From the NCBI GenBank assembly GCA_016190145.1, contig JACPRD010000164.1, forward strand, positions 1 to 37,766: a DNA stretch of 37,766 bases, in the 5' to 3' direction. The notes under the pieces are model-generated. The model did no database searches and was not told where the DNA came from. It saw nothing but the letters and a program-made list of their open reading frames with translations. The DNA is from Planctomycetota bacterium. GTDB lineage: Bacteria > Planctomycetota > MHYJ01 > WSZJ01. The translations under genes were made by a program, and so were the position numbers. This document shows positions 15,607-23,790 of this stretch, in pieces (the stretch's first letter is position 1; each line of letters begins with the position of its first letter).

Positions 15607-15613
15607 TCCTGAC

Positions 15614-15619
15614 ACCATA
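15614..15619 (-). promoter_or_regulatory. -10-like hexamer upstream of hemW
   Basis: TATGGT on the minus strand nine bases before the hemW ATG, between two heptamer tracts. Supports a very short or absent leader. Confidence 0.4.
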
Positions 15620-15632
15620 CCAGCACGCCCGC

Positions 15633-15664
15633 GCGAAACGAGAAACGAGTCACGAAGAACGAGG
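15633..15664 (-). repeat. Heptameric repeat tract, CGTTCCT/CGTTTCT family (copy 3, degenerate)
   Basis: Inverted relative to copies 1 and 2 (GCGAAACGAGAAACGAG and continuing). It lies between hemW and the SecY-like gene and is more diverged in its second half. Confidence 0.75.
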
Positions 15665-15696
15665 CGCGTGATCGCACCGGGACTCCCGCCGGCACA

Positions 15697-17019
15697 CTAG
15701 CCGGCGACTCCGGCGTCGGAAGACGGTGCCTCCGTGACGTCCGTCGCCACCGGAATCTCCGGGGCCTTGGCGCAGGCGCGGGATTGGCGCGCCACGGCGA
15801 TGCCCTCCATGACCGCGGCGGTGAGGATCAGCAGCGTCCAGGCGTTTACCGGCTTGCGAAACGTGCTCGACCGCAGGACGAGGTACATGGCGACCGTTCC
15901 GAGGCTTCCGATCACGAACAGAGCCGTCGTGCCGACGAGCGCGCCTCTCAGCGCGGAACGGGACAGGAATTCCTCCGTCTCCCGACCCGGAGCGACGTCC
16001 GCTACGCCCGCACCGCGCGCGGCGAGCTCCCGCGCGATCCGCTTCGGATCGATCGTCCAACCCAGCCAAAGGAACGAGATCAGGAACGTACACAACAGAT
16101 TGGCCGAGAGCCAGACGAAGCCGGTACCGCCGAGCGCTTCGGCGAGCGAGTCCATGCGGAGTGCCTTCGCCAGCGATCGGGGGACGTCGGCCAGGAACGG
16201 CGCCGCAAGAAACACCCAGGCCGCGTTCGGGCAGAGAGGCAGGCGGACGAATTCCGGCTGCGGGCCGGGGTCGGACTTCCGGACTTGAACTGCGCGGGTG
16301 AGGGGACAGACGAAGGCGGTCGCCGCGCAGATGGCGAATGCCACGCACAGCTCGATCCCGAGCCAACCTGCGTTCAGCGTGCGGTGGCGCAGCAACCTGG
16401 GGACATCGACCGCGGTCTCTGAGATAGCCAGGACCAGCCCCCACGCGGCGAGCAGGACGACGCCGGAACCCAGGCCCTGCCGGCCCAGCTGAAGCGCGAA
16501 CCAGCCCGTCAGTGCCGCCGCCGCAGCGTAGGCAAGCAGATTGGTCAGGTAGAGCGTGAAAACCCCGTCGTCGCGGAAGAGTCCGTCGGTCCCCCCATTT
16601 CCGAGCCAGCGCAACATGGCCCAGCCCAGAAGAACAGCGATCGGGACCGAGGCCCGGATTGCCCACCTTTCGAGGGCCGGTAATCCGCCTCGAGCTTCGA
16701 GACGACGGCCGAATCCGGGGAAGGCGCGGGCAGCGATGGCCGCAATCAGCAGCGCCGCCATGAGCGGCCTGACCCCAAGCCCACCCAGGCTGATTGGCCC
16801 GATGGCCATCAGGAGAAAGGGAACCGGGCTTCGGGGTTCGTCACTGACGCGGACGATGCCGAGCAGTCCACGGACCACCCCCAGGTCGACGTTGATGAGG
16901 GGAACCGTCTGGAGCACCTGCCAGCCCAGAAGCACCAGCAGCGTGACGCCGATGCGCCGGCGAAGCGGCGACGGGACCCAGGGATCGATGGACTTCCAGA
17001 AACCCGCTTCCTCAGACAT
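15697..17019 (-). CDS. Divergent SecY-like membrane protein (protein translocase channel paralogue)
   Basis: A 440-residue protein with about ten hydrophobic segments, the length and helix number of SecY. Residue patterns line up along the whole chain: PLRRRIGVTLLVLLGW (about 18-33) with the SecY start; RQGLGSGVVLL (about 180-190) with the SecY GIGNGISL loop; RAVQVRK (about 242-248) with RRIPVQY; LPLCPNAAWVFLAAP (about 260-274) with LPLKVNxAGVIP; and DPKRIARELAARGAGV then APGRETEEFL (about 324-352) with the SecY NPxxIAxNLKKxG and GIRPGxxT segments. The C5-loop arginine of SecY (GIRPG) is alanine 343 here (DVAPG), and asparagine of NP is aspartate. That residue is needed for SecA-driven export, so this protein is probably specialised. 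It is not beside ribosomal protein genes. The ATG has GGGAGGT and TAGGAT upstream. The assignment was made by eye. Confidence 0.6.
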   Translation of the reverse strand: MSEEAGFWKSIDPWVPSPLRRRIGVTLLVLLGWQVLQTVPLINVDLGVVRGLLGIVRVSDEPRSPVPFLLMAIGPISLGGLGVRPLMAALLIAAIAARAFPGFGRRLEARGGLPALERWAIRASVPIAVLLGWAMLRWLGNGGTDGLFRDDGVFTLYLTNLLAYAAAAALTGWFALQLGRQGLGSGVVLLAAWGLVLAISETAVDVPRLLRHRTLNAGWLGIELCVAFAICAATAFVCPLTRAVQVRKSDPGPQPEFVRLPLCPNAAWVFLAAPFLADVPRSLAKALRMDSLAEALGGTGFVWLSANLLCTFLISFLWLGWTIDPKRIARELAARGAGVADVAPGRETEEFLSRSALRGALVGTTALFVIGSLGTVAMYLVLRSSTFRKPVNAWTLLILTAAVMEGIAVARQSRACAKAPEIPVATDVTEAPSSDAGVAG

Positions 17020-17045
17020 GAATCAGACCTCCCTCGATGACAATC

Positions 17046-18134
17046 CTACCCCAGTTCGTCCAGCGCCTTCCCCAGCCGCTTCAGTCCTTCCTCCAGCTTC
17101 TCTTTCGCGAGCCCGCAGCCGATGCGGACGTGATCGGGGCAGCCGAAGAAATGGCCGGGGCTGACCTGGGCGTCGTATTTCTTGCGCAGGAGATCCTGGA
17201 CGGTGTGGCTGGTGGCTTTCGACTTGAGGCGGAGCCAGGAAATGAAGCCGTATTTCGGGGGCAGCCAGTCGACGTCCTTGCGCGAGGCGACCCATCTTTC
17301 GATCAGGGGGAAATTGGCGTCGCGGCGCTCCCGGGCGCGGGCGATGAGGCGGTCGAGGTTTTTGTGGGCGCGGATGGCGACGCGGTCGGTGGGCATGGAG
17401 TTGAGGACCGAGAGGTAGTCGTAGACGCGGTAGGCGCGGTGGACGAGCGCGGGGTCGCCGATGCCCCAGCCTGCGCGAAGATTGCCGAGGCCGTAGACCT
17501 TCGTGAGCGAATTCGTCGAGAGGAATTGCGGGCCGAGCGTCGCCGCGATCGGCGGGCGCGCTTCCCAGAGCGCGTCAAGGTAGACCTCGTCCACCAGCAC
17601 CTTCGCGCCGTGCTTCGCCGCCGCTTCCCCGATCGCCTTCAGCCGCTCTCGGTCGAGATGGACGCCGCCGGGGTTGTAGAGGTCGGTAAGGATCAGGAGC
17701 TTCGCGCCCTTCTCGAACGCTTTCCGCGCGGCCTCGACGTCGGGCTGAAAGGCGTCCTCGCGGCGGCGCGGGACGAAATGGACTTTCGCCTCGAGCGCCT
17801 CGAGGATGCGGCCGAGGGGCTCGTAGTACGGCTGCTCGATGGCGGCGGCGTCGCCGGTCTGAAGGAGCGCGCCGGCGAAAAGAAAGTTGGCGAGCGATGA
17901 GCCGCCCGCGGGGATGACCATCTCCGGCTTGACGCCCCAGCGGCGGGCGATCAGATCCTTGAGCTCGGGGTGGCCGTAGTGGTTGGCGCCCTCCCACGAA
18001 GCGTCCTCCGCGGTGACGCCGATGTCCGCGGGGACGGGCGGGGCCATGGCGGAATTGGACAGGTCGTACGTCACGGGCTGGAGGACCTGGTGGATCTTGG
18101 CCCATTCCATGTACTTGATGGTTTCGAATCTCAT
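17046..18134 (-). CDS. PLP-dependent aminotransferase, class I/II
   Basis: A 362-residue fold-type-I PLP enzyme. The PLP lysine is in STNSLTKVYGLGNLRAGW (K about 212), with the phosphate-binding arginine near 220. The pyridine-binding aspartate is in VLVDEVYLD (about 182), asparagine is in DLYNPGGVH (about 154), and the family turn is NHYGHPELKDLIARRWG. It transfers amino groups between an amino acid and a 2-oxo acid; the substrate cannot be told. The ATG at 18134 has a TAGAAT hexamer eight bases upstream and no Shine-Dalgarno; an ATG at 18155 is possible but lies beyond that box. It lies between the SecY-like and MFS genes on the same strand but has its own promoter-like box. Confidence 0.85.
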   Translation of the reverse strand: MRFETIKYMEWAKIHQVLQPVTYDLSNSAMAPPVPADIGVTAEDASWEGANHYGHPELKDLIARRWGVKPEMVIPAGGSSLANFLFAGALLQTGDAAAIEQPYYEPLGRILEALEAKVHFVPRRREDAFQPDVEAARKAFEKGAKLLILTDLYNPGGVHLDRERLKAIGEAAAKHGAKVLVDEVYLDALWEARPPIAATLGPQFLSTNSLTKVYGLGNLRAGWGIGDPALVHRAYRVYDYLSVLNSMPTDRVAIRAHKNLDRLIARARERRDANFPLIERWVASRKDVDWLPPKYGFISWLRLKSKATSHTVQDLLRKKYDAQVSPGHFFGCPDHVRIGCGLAKEKLEEGLKRLGKALDELG

Positions 18135-18142
18135 GGAAGGGG

Positions 18143-18148
18143 ATTCTA
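18143..18148 (-). promoter_or_regulatory. -10-like hexamer of the aminotransferase gene
   Basis: TAGAAT on the minus strand eight bases before the ATG at 18134. Consistent with a leaderless transcript. Confidence 0.45.
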
Positions 18149-18202
18149 TTCGCATCGGGCGGGGGAGTCGCGGTTTCGAAGGCGGTGCGCGCGAAGCGCG
18201 CC

Positions 18203-18294
18203 CCTTTACCTTTACCTTCTCCCTTCACCTTTCCCTGCCGTTCGACCGGGGAAAACAGCAGGGAAAGGTAAAGGGGAAGGTAAAGTTCAAGGGG
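18203..18294 (-). terminator. Repeat-built hairpin after the MFS gene
   Basis: A pyrimidine arm (18203-18238, CTTTACC-type units) and a purine arm (18258-18294, GGTAAAG-type units) are imperfect reverse complements over about 35 bases with a 19-base loop. It lies just past the MFS stop (18306) and before the aminotransferase promoter. The arms are built from 6-7-base tandem units, so it may be both a terminator and a member of the short-repeat family. Confidence 0.6.
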
Positions 18295-18305
18295 ACGGCG
18301 ACGGC

Positions 18306-19571
18306 TTATCCGCGCTTCACCCTCACTCCGAAAACCAGCACCCCCACCGACGCCAGCGCTACCGCGCCGCACGCCGCGAACAGCGTCGGCGCGGAGAGTC
18401 CTCTTCCAAGCATCCACCCTGCCACGAGCGGCGTTGCGGCGGCGAAGGGGGCGACGAACACGGAGAAGATGCCGTAGAGAGAGGTGACTTCTTCGCGGCG
18501 GGCGACGGCGCGGAACATGGCGAACCCCGCGGCGGATCGGACGCCCCAGAAGGCGCCGACGAAGAGGGCGGCCCAGAGGAGGCCGTGGACGGAGCGGGCG
18601 TGCCAGGCGCAGGCGGCGGCGGCGACGACGGCGAGGCGGCCGGCGGCGAGGACGGGCTTGGCGCCGATGCGGTCGACGAGGAAGCCGCCGAGGAGGCTGG
18701 AGACGCCCTGGGCGGCGGCGATGGCGAGGGTGAACTGCGCGCCGGTGCGGACGTCGCCGCCGAAATCGGCGGCGCGCGCGGCGTAGAAGCCGACGACGCC
18801 GTACTGGGCGCAGAAGAGGACTTCTGCGAAGAGCATGTTGCGGAAGGCGGGGTTGGTGCGGAGTTCGCCGAGGAGGGTGCGGAGGTACGCGTGGAACGCG
18901 CCGGCGGGGGCTTCGCCCTCGGTTTCGGGTTCGCGGACGGGGATGTAGAACGCGTTGGCGACGAGCATGACCAGGGCGGTCACGGCGACGAGGTGCGGCA
19001 CCGCGTCGGGGCGGCGGGCGAGGATGACGCTGGCGGCCCAGGCGGCGAGGGCGGCGGCGAGGGTCTGGAAGAAGAAGGTGACGCCGAATCCCGCGCCGAG
19101 TTTCTTCGGCGGCAGGACCTTGCCCATGAACGTCAGCCAGACGGGAACGAGGAGGCCGACGGAGAGGCCGAAGGCGTACTCGGCGGCGAGGACGCACCAG
19201 ACCTTGGCGGAGTTCGAGGGGACCCAGTAGAGCGCGGCCGCCAGGAATGCGACGGGGAGGACGCAGACGTAGTGGCCCCAGACCACGGCGGCCTTCTTGC
19301 GGCGGAGGTGGCCGGTGAAGTAGCCGGCGAGGACCATGGGCAGGGTGCCGAAGCCCCACTGGGCGGCGAGGAGCCCGATCTGGCCGTGGGTGGCGCCGAG
19401 GTCGCGCAGGACGAGTTGGACGAAGCTCGCCGAAAACCCGAACGCCATCCCGAACCCCCAGCCGGTCTCGGTGGCGGTGAGCAGGAACAGATTCCGCCGG
19501 TAGTGCGTCTCGCGCACGTCGGCGGGCGCGGCTTGCCGCGCAAGGTCCGGCGTTGAGGTGACCTGGGCCAT
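18306..19571 (-). CDS. Major facilitator superfamily transporter
   Basis: A 421-residue membrane protein with about twelve hydrophobic helices arranged as two halves around a central loop (about residues 195-215, PETEGEAPAGAFHAYL). MFS-like features include GYFTGHLRRKKAAVVWG in the helix 2-3 loop and GGFLVDRIGAKPVLAAGR in the helix 8-9 loop. The substrate is not predictable; it could be a sugar, drug or metabolite exporter. The ATG at 19571 has GAAGGA five bases upstream and TAGGAT about 41 bases upstream. The frame stays open much further upstream but without signal. It is divergent from the C25 peptidase gene. Confidence 0.85.
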   Translation of the reverse strand: MAQVTSTPDLARQAAPADVRETHYRRNLFLLTATETGWGFGMAFGFSASFVQLVLRDLGATHGQIGLLAAQWGFGTLPMVLAGYFTGHLRRKKAAVVWGHYVCVLPVAFLAAALYWVPSNSAKVWCVLAAEYAFGLSVGLLVPVWLTFMGKVLPPKKLGAGFGVTFFFQTLAAALAAWAASVILARRPDAVPHLVAVTALVMLVANAFYIPVREPETEGEAPAGAFHAYLRTLLGELRTNPAFRNMLFAEVLFCAQYGVVGFYAARAADFGGDVRTGAQFTLAIAAAQGVSSLLGGFLVDRIGAKPVLAAGRLAVVAAAACAWHARSVHGLLWAALFVGAFWGVRSAAGFAMFRAVARREEVTSLYGIFSVFVAPFAAATPLVAGWMLGRGLSAPTLFAACGAVALASVGVLVFGVRVKRG

Positions 19572-19661
19572 GGGTCCTTCAGGTGGGGGAAGCGGGCACA
19601 CGGTGACCGCAGATCCTAAGTGAACAACCGGCGCGGAGGGAAAGTTCGGGGAAAATGCGGA

Positions 19662-19689
19662 AGGAGATAGGAGACAGGAGATGGGAGAG
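19662..19689 (+). repeat. Heptamer tract AGGAGAT/AGGAGAC
   Basis: Four tandem 7-base units (AGGAGAT, AGGAGAC, AGGAGAT, GGGAGAG) in the divergent gap between the MFS and C25 peptidase genes, ending nine bases before the C25 -10-like box. Confidence 0.75.
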
Positions 19690-19697
19690 GTCGGCGG

Positions 19698-19703
19698 TAC
19701 CAT
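19698..19703 (+). promoter_or_regulatory. -10-like hexamer of the C25 peptidase operon
   Basis: TACCAT nine bases before the ATG at 19713, directly after the AGGAGAT heptamer tract, which occupies the -35 position. Confidence 0.4.
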
Positions 19704-19712
19704 TCGCGGATC

Positions 19713-21065
19713 ATGATCCGCTGGTTTCTGGTGCCCGCCCTGGCCGCGCTGTCCGGTTGCGGAACCGCGCCCGGATCGGTCAACCCCGCCGGATCCCCGG
19801 AGCCGGGCCTCATCGTCATCGCCCCGGCGGCGCTCGGGCCGGCGCTGGACGATTATCTGGCCTTCCGCGCGAAGCAGATTCCCGCGCGGCTCGTGACGCT
19901 CGAGGAGGTGATCCGGACGACGCCGGGGACCGACGAGGCGGAGAGCGTGAAGCGCTTCCTCTACCAGGAGTGGCGCGACCGCGGCGTGCGGTATGCGCTC
20001 CTGGTCGGCGACGCGGACGTATTCCCGGTGCGGTACATGATGCTGGACCGGGTGGCGAAAGGGGCGTTCGACACGGCGTTCTATCCGAGCGACCTGTACT
20101 ACGGCGACGTGGCCGAGGCCGACGGGCGGTTCGAGGACTGGAATGCCGCGCGCGAAGGAATACACGCGCAGTATTTCGGCGAAGTGCACGGCGAGCACTA
20201 CAAGGACCCGCCGATGAACTTCGACGCGATCGACTACGTGCCCGAAATCGCCGTGGGGCGGTGGCCGGTGTCGACGCTAGAGGAGGCGAGAATTGTCGCG
20301 GCGAAGACGATGGAGTTCGAGAAGGGGCGTGCGGCGCGGCGGCGGGTGGGGCTCGTGGTAACGGACGGGTGGGTGGACGCGCGCGGGGTGTTCGACGGGA
20401 TCGCGGCGGGGCTGCCGGCGGGATGGGAGGCGCGGAAGCTGTATTACGGGCGCGAGCCGGCGCCGACGCCGGAGACGGTGGCCGCGCTTCTCGACGAAGG
20501 CGCGCTGTTCGTGGCGCACGCGGGGCACGGCGAGGCGCACGGGTGGGACCGGTGCCTGCACGTTAACGCATTGCGTCAATTGAGGAACGCGGACCGGCTG
20601 CCCGTGCTCATGAGCGCGGGATGCGGCACGGCGGTCTTCGCGGCGCAGGCGCCGTACGAGGCCTACCTCGACGTCCTCGGCGCCGAACACCCCGGCACCA
20701 ACGCCGGAGAAGTCTTCTCGACCTTCCCGCCGCCCCCCGCGTGCTTCCAGCCCGGCCGCTTCAATTCCACCAGCCTCGGCGAGCGCCTCCTCCGCGACGG
20801 CCCCGGCGGCGCCGTCGCCTACTTCGGTTGCAACACCGGCAGCCAGCCGTGCTCGCTCACGCTCGTCGAGGGCTTCCTCGGCGGGCTTGCTTCCACCGAA
20901 AACCGGCGCCTCGGCGACCTCTGGCGCGCTGCGCTCGTTCATTACGTCCGGGAGCAGAAGCTGGCGTCGATCATCCCGACCGAGGACTGGTACCCGGCCA
21001 GCATCTTCTTCCAGGGCATGAAGTTCATGCTGTTCGGCGACCCCTCCATCCCGGTGAATCCATGA
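19713..21065 (+). CDS. Lipoprotein peptidase of family C25 (gingipain-like)
   Basis: A 450-residue protein with a signal peptide and lipobox (ALSGC, lipidated cysteine C16), so it is likely attached to a membrane on the outside of the cytoplasm. The catalytic domain shows the C25 dyad: histidine about 272 in VAHAGHGEAHGW and cysteine about 304 in LMSAGCGTAVF. Family motifs are also present: YALLVGDADVFPVRY near 100, VPEIAVGRWPV near 180, and the closing FMLFGDPSIPVNP. C25 enzymes are caspase-like cysteine endopeptidases, many specific for arginine or lysine. It lacks the large adhesin and sorting domains of Porphyromonas gingipains. Its TGA overlaps the ATG of the next gene (ATGA), so the pair forms an operon. 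Confidence 0.85.
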   Translation: MIRWFLVPALAALSGCGTAPGSVNPAGSPEPGLIVIAPAALGPALDDYLAFRAKQIPARLVTLEEVIRTTPGTDEAESVKRFLYQEWRDRGVRYALLVGDADVFPVRYMMLDRVAKGAFDTAFYPSDLYYGDVAEADGRFEDWNAAREGIHAQYFGEVHGEHYKDPPMNFDAIDYVPEIAVGRWPVSTLEEARIVAAKTMEFEKGRAARRRVGLVVTDGWVDARGVFDGIAAGLPAGWEARKLYYGREPAPTPETVAALLDEGALFVAHAGHGEAHGWDRCLHVNALRQLRNADRLPVLMSAGCGTAVFAAQAPYEAYLDVLGAEHPGTNAGEVFSTFPPPPACFQPGRFNSTSLGERLLRDGPGGAVAYFGCNTGSQPCSLTLVEGFLGGLASTENRRLGDLWRAALVHYVREQKLASIIPTEDWYPASIFFQGMKFMLFGDPSIPVNP

Positions 21066-22261
21066 GATCCTGCTTCCTGTGGCTCGCCGCCTCGTCGATT
21101 TGCGCCGCGCAGGTGACCGTCGTCACCGACGTCACCTGGCGCGCGGGCGGCGACGACGCGGACGGCTGGGAACAGCCGGCCCACCCCGATGAAAGCTGGC
21201 CGTTCGCCGAGACGGTCGAAGGCCCCGCCCGGAACGGCGCCCACTACACCGTCGCCAATTCCCTCGGCATCGCCAGCGAGACCTCCTGGATCTGGTCCGG
21301 CGACGACGACGTCTGCCGCTTCCGCCGCCGGTTCATCGCACCGGCCGGATTCCGCCGCGCCGAAATGCTGTTCGTGGCGGACGACATCGCGGAGGTCTGG
21401 ATCAACGGGGAGCCGGCGGAGTTCTACGACTCGCAGAAGGGATCCTGGGGGCATCGCGGATGCGGGGTACTGGTCGACCTGCTGCCCTGGATCGAAGAAG
21501 GCGCGAACGTGATCGCCGTTCGGGTGAGAAACGTCGGGGGACCGCGCGGATTCGCGGCGGTTCTCCGCATCGACGGCGAGGCGTTCGTGCCGCCCGTCGC
21601 CGCGGGCGCGCGGCTCACCCCCGAGGTGACGGCGGAGGTGAAGCGGCTCGCTCCGGATCTCGACGGGGAGGAGGCGGGCGCGCGTGACGCCGCGACCGCC
21701 GCGCTGCAGAAACTCGCCCGGGCGAACGGGCTCAAGGTGGTGGATCTGCTGCGCGCGGAGCTTCGGGACGCCTCGCCGGAGGCCTTGATGCGGATCGGCC
21801 GCGTGCTGGAGGGAGCGCTGCCGGACCTCTCGCCCACGCAGGACGACGACGCGCGATTCGCATTCGGCCCGGTCTCGTTCGAGATCCTGAACGCGCGCCT
21901 CGCGCTACCGGCGGAAAACCAGGGGCTCTGCATCCGCAACGTATTCGGCGCGCAGGTGCTGGCGCACTCCGACCCCGACGCCCTCCGGCGCGCCCTCGCG
22001 ACCGCGGCGGCGGACGGAAACGACGTCGAGTCGATGCGCGCGGTCCGGATTCTCTCGGCGCTCGAACTCGCGGACCAGGCGGAAGTCCTCGCGGACGTGC
22101 TGCACGCGAGGCCGAAGACGCCGGCGGGAGCCTACGCGGCGGCGGGGCTCGCGCGCATGGGCGGCGAAGCGCAACTGGCGGCGCTCGCGGCCGCCGCGCG
22201 CTGCGGATACGGACCCACGGAACGGGCGGCAAACGCCTCGCTGCGCATTTTGAAGAAGTAG
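21062..22261 (+). CDS. Secreted protein with galactose-binding-like domain and HEAT-type helices
   Basis: A 399-residue protein. A signal peptide (MRSCFLWLAASSICAAQ) precedes a beta-sandwich segment at about 20-170 (CRFRRRFIAPAGFRRAEM, then ADDIAEVWINGEPAEF and GANVIAVRVRNVGG), as in galactose-binding-like domains. The C-terminal 200 residues are helical and alanine/leucine-rich in the manner of HEAT repeats (MRAVRILSALELADQAEVL, AAAGLARMGGEAQLAALAAAA). It probably binds carbohydrate or protein outside the cytoplasm. Translation is coupled to the C25 peptidase by a 4-base overlap, which suggests it is a partner or accessory of that enzyme. Confidence 0.75.
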   Translation: MRSCFLWLAASSICAAQVTVVTDVTWRAGGDDADGWEQPAHPDESWPFAETVEGPARNGAHYTVANSLGIASETSWIWSGDDDVCRFRRRFIAPAGFRRAEMLFVADDIAEVWINGEPAEFYDSQKGSWGHRGCGVLVDLLPWIEEGANVIAVRVRNVGGPRGFAAVLRIDGEAFVPPVAAGARLTPEVTAEVKRLAPDLDGEEAGARDAATAALQKLARANGLKVVDLLRAELRDASPEALMRIGRVLEGALPDLSPTQDDDARFAFGPVSFEILNARLALPAENQGLCIRNVFGAQVLAHSDPDALRRALATAAADGNDVESMRAVRILSALELADQAEVLADVLHARPKTPAGAYAAAGLARMGGEAQLAALAAAARCGYGPTERAANASLRILKK

Positions 22262-22275
22262 CCGGGGCCCCTTCA

Positions 22276-22281
22276 TATAAT
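22276..22281 (+). promoter_or_regulatory. Consensus -10 box TATAAT
   Basis: A perfect TATAAT lies eight bases before the ATG at 22290 and just after the stop of the HEAT-protein gene. A transcript from it would start at or within a base or two of the start codon. A TTGAAG at 22250 is a weak, wide-spaced -35. Confidence 0.6.
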
Positions 22282-22289
22282 CCCGCCCG

Positions 22290-23783
22290 ATGGCCGAAAC
22301 CATTCCCCAGGACGACCGCCTCACTCAGATGGTCCAGGCCGCGGTGTCCGCTTCCCTCGCCCGCCGGTCCGCCATCCTGAAGCCGCGCGAAATCGAGGAG
22401 CTCACCACCGACGCGAAGCAGCAGCTCGAGGAGCTGCTGAAGCAGCGCGACTCGGACCTGCAGCGGATGGCCCTGCTCGAACGCGCGCGGGAGAAGCTCC
22501 AGGAGGAGGCGCAGGCGCTGGCGACGGACCTGCAGGCGCGCGAGCTGACCCTGGAGGAGGAACGCAGGACTTCGCACCGGGCGGAGCAGCGGCTGCTGGA
22601 GACGGAGCGCGAGGCGGACGGGCTGCGGGGGGCGCTGGCGCGGAAGGGGGTGGAGGCGGAGGAGGTGGAGGCGCGGATCCGTGCGGCGGCGCAGGAGGCG
22701 GAGCGGGCGAAGGTGGAGGCCGCGGCGCAGAGCGAGGGGACGCCGGAGCGGGAGCAGGCGCTTGCGCGCGTGAAGCAGCTGGAGCAACAGGTCGACCTCC
22801 TGCGCGAGTCGCGCGAGATCATGCAGCGCGAGATGGCGGGCCTGCAGGACTCCCTGCGGGACCGCGAACGCGAGCTCGAGGGCGAGCGGGCGGAGCACCG
22901 CGAGTCGCGCGACCGGGTGTCGGACCTGCAACGGCAGGTGGCGGCGCTCGCGGAGTCGGCGCGGCAGAAGCGGGGGATCGAACTCAAGGTGTTCGACGAG
23001 ATGTCGCGCGCGCAGACGAATCTCCAGTCGATGGTGGAGAAGCTCGCGGGGCTCGAGCGGTCGATCGAGCACGGGCCGGTCGTGCTCGAGCTGCGGCGCG
23101 AGGTCGACCGGGTGCGCGAGCAGGCGCGCGAGGAGCGGATGCTGGTCGCCCAGCTGCAGGGGCAGGTGCGCGACATGGCGGAGGCGGCGGCGCGCTCGAA
23201 CGCGGCCGCGGCGCACCTGCGGGAGACGCTGGCCGCGGTCGAGGCGGACCGGGACCGCATGGACGAAATGCTGCGCCGCGAGCGGCGGCAGGAGGCGGAC
23301 CGCAAGCGGACGCTGATGAGGAGGCTGGAAGAACTCGAAAACCGGCCGCCGGTCGGGGCGGACCCGGCCTCCTGGGACCGCCTGCGCGGCCAGTTCGAGT
23401 CGCGGCTGCGCGAAGCGGCGCTCAGGCTGGCGGACGCCGAGAAGAACGTCGAGGACATGCGGGGCGAGCTGGAGAACGCGCGCGGCCTTCTCACGCGCGC
23501 CACCGTCGAACGTCAGTCCCTCCGTGCCCGCGTCGAAACGCTGGAGCTGGCCTCCGTCGGACCTTCCACCGAGCAGATCGACGCGCTTCGGGCCGAGATG
23601 AAAAAAACGGAGTACGAGCGGGACGAAGCGGCGCGCGAGGTGGCGGCGTTGAAGTCCAAGGTGGAAGCGCTGGATCTCGCGGCGCAGAATCTCGAGCGCG
23701 AGCGGCAGCGGGCGGTCGCCGAGTTGAGGGAGAAGACGGGGGGCGGGTTCTGGGTCAGGTTGAAGCGGGCGTTCGGGGGTTAG
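22290..23783 (+). CDS. Long coiled-coil protein with amphipathic C-terminal end
   Basis: A 497-residue protein that is almost wholly predicted coiled coil (about 40-480; very rich in E, R, A, Q and L with heptad hydrophobic spacing). It has no signal peptide or transmembrane helix. The last residues (GGGFWVRLKRAFGG) form a short amphipathic, basic-aromatic helix that could touch the inner membrane. Such proteins often act as scaffolds or in chromosome or cell-division organisation; no specific family was recognised. It is transcribed from its own TATAAT box and ends at a large hairpin shared with the convergent gene. Confidence 0.75.
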   Translation: MAETIPQDDRLTQMVQAAVSASLARRSAILKPREIEELTTDAKQQLEELLKQRDSDLQRMALLERAREKLQEEAQALATDLQARELTLEEERRTSHRAEQRLLETEREADGLRGALARKGVEAEEVEARIRAAAQEAERAKVEAAAQSEGTPEREQALARVKQLEQQVDLLRESREIMQREMAGLQDSLRDRERELEGERAEHRESRDRVSDLQRQVAALAESARQKRGIELKVFDEMSRAQTNLQSMVEKLAGLERSIEHGPVVLELRREVDRVREQAREERMLVAQLQGQVRDMAEAAARSNAAAAHLRETLAAVEADRDRMDEMLRRERRQEADRKRTLMRRLEELENRPPVGADPASWDRLRGQFESRLREAALRLADAEKNVEDMRGELENARGLLTRATVERQSLRARVETLELASVGPSTEQIDALRAEMKKTEYERDEAAREVAALKSKVEALDLAAQNLERERQRAVAELREKTGGGFWVRLKRAFGG

Positions 23784-23790
23784 TGACCCG

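Noticed and set aside
17970-19556. Plus-strand frame of 528 codons opposite the MFS gene
   Set aside because: Extreme Gly/Glu/Ala composition; the opposite strand encodes a well-formed transporter.
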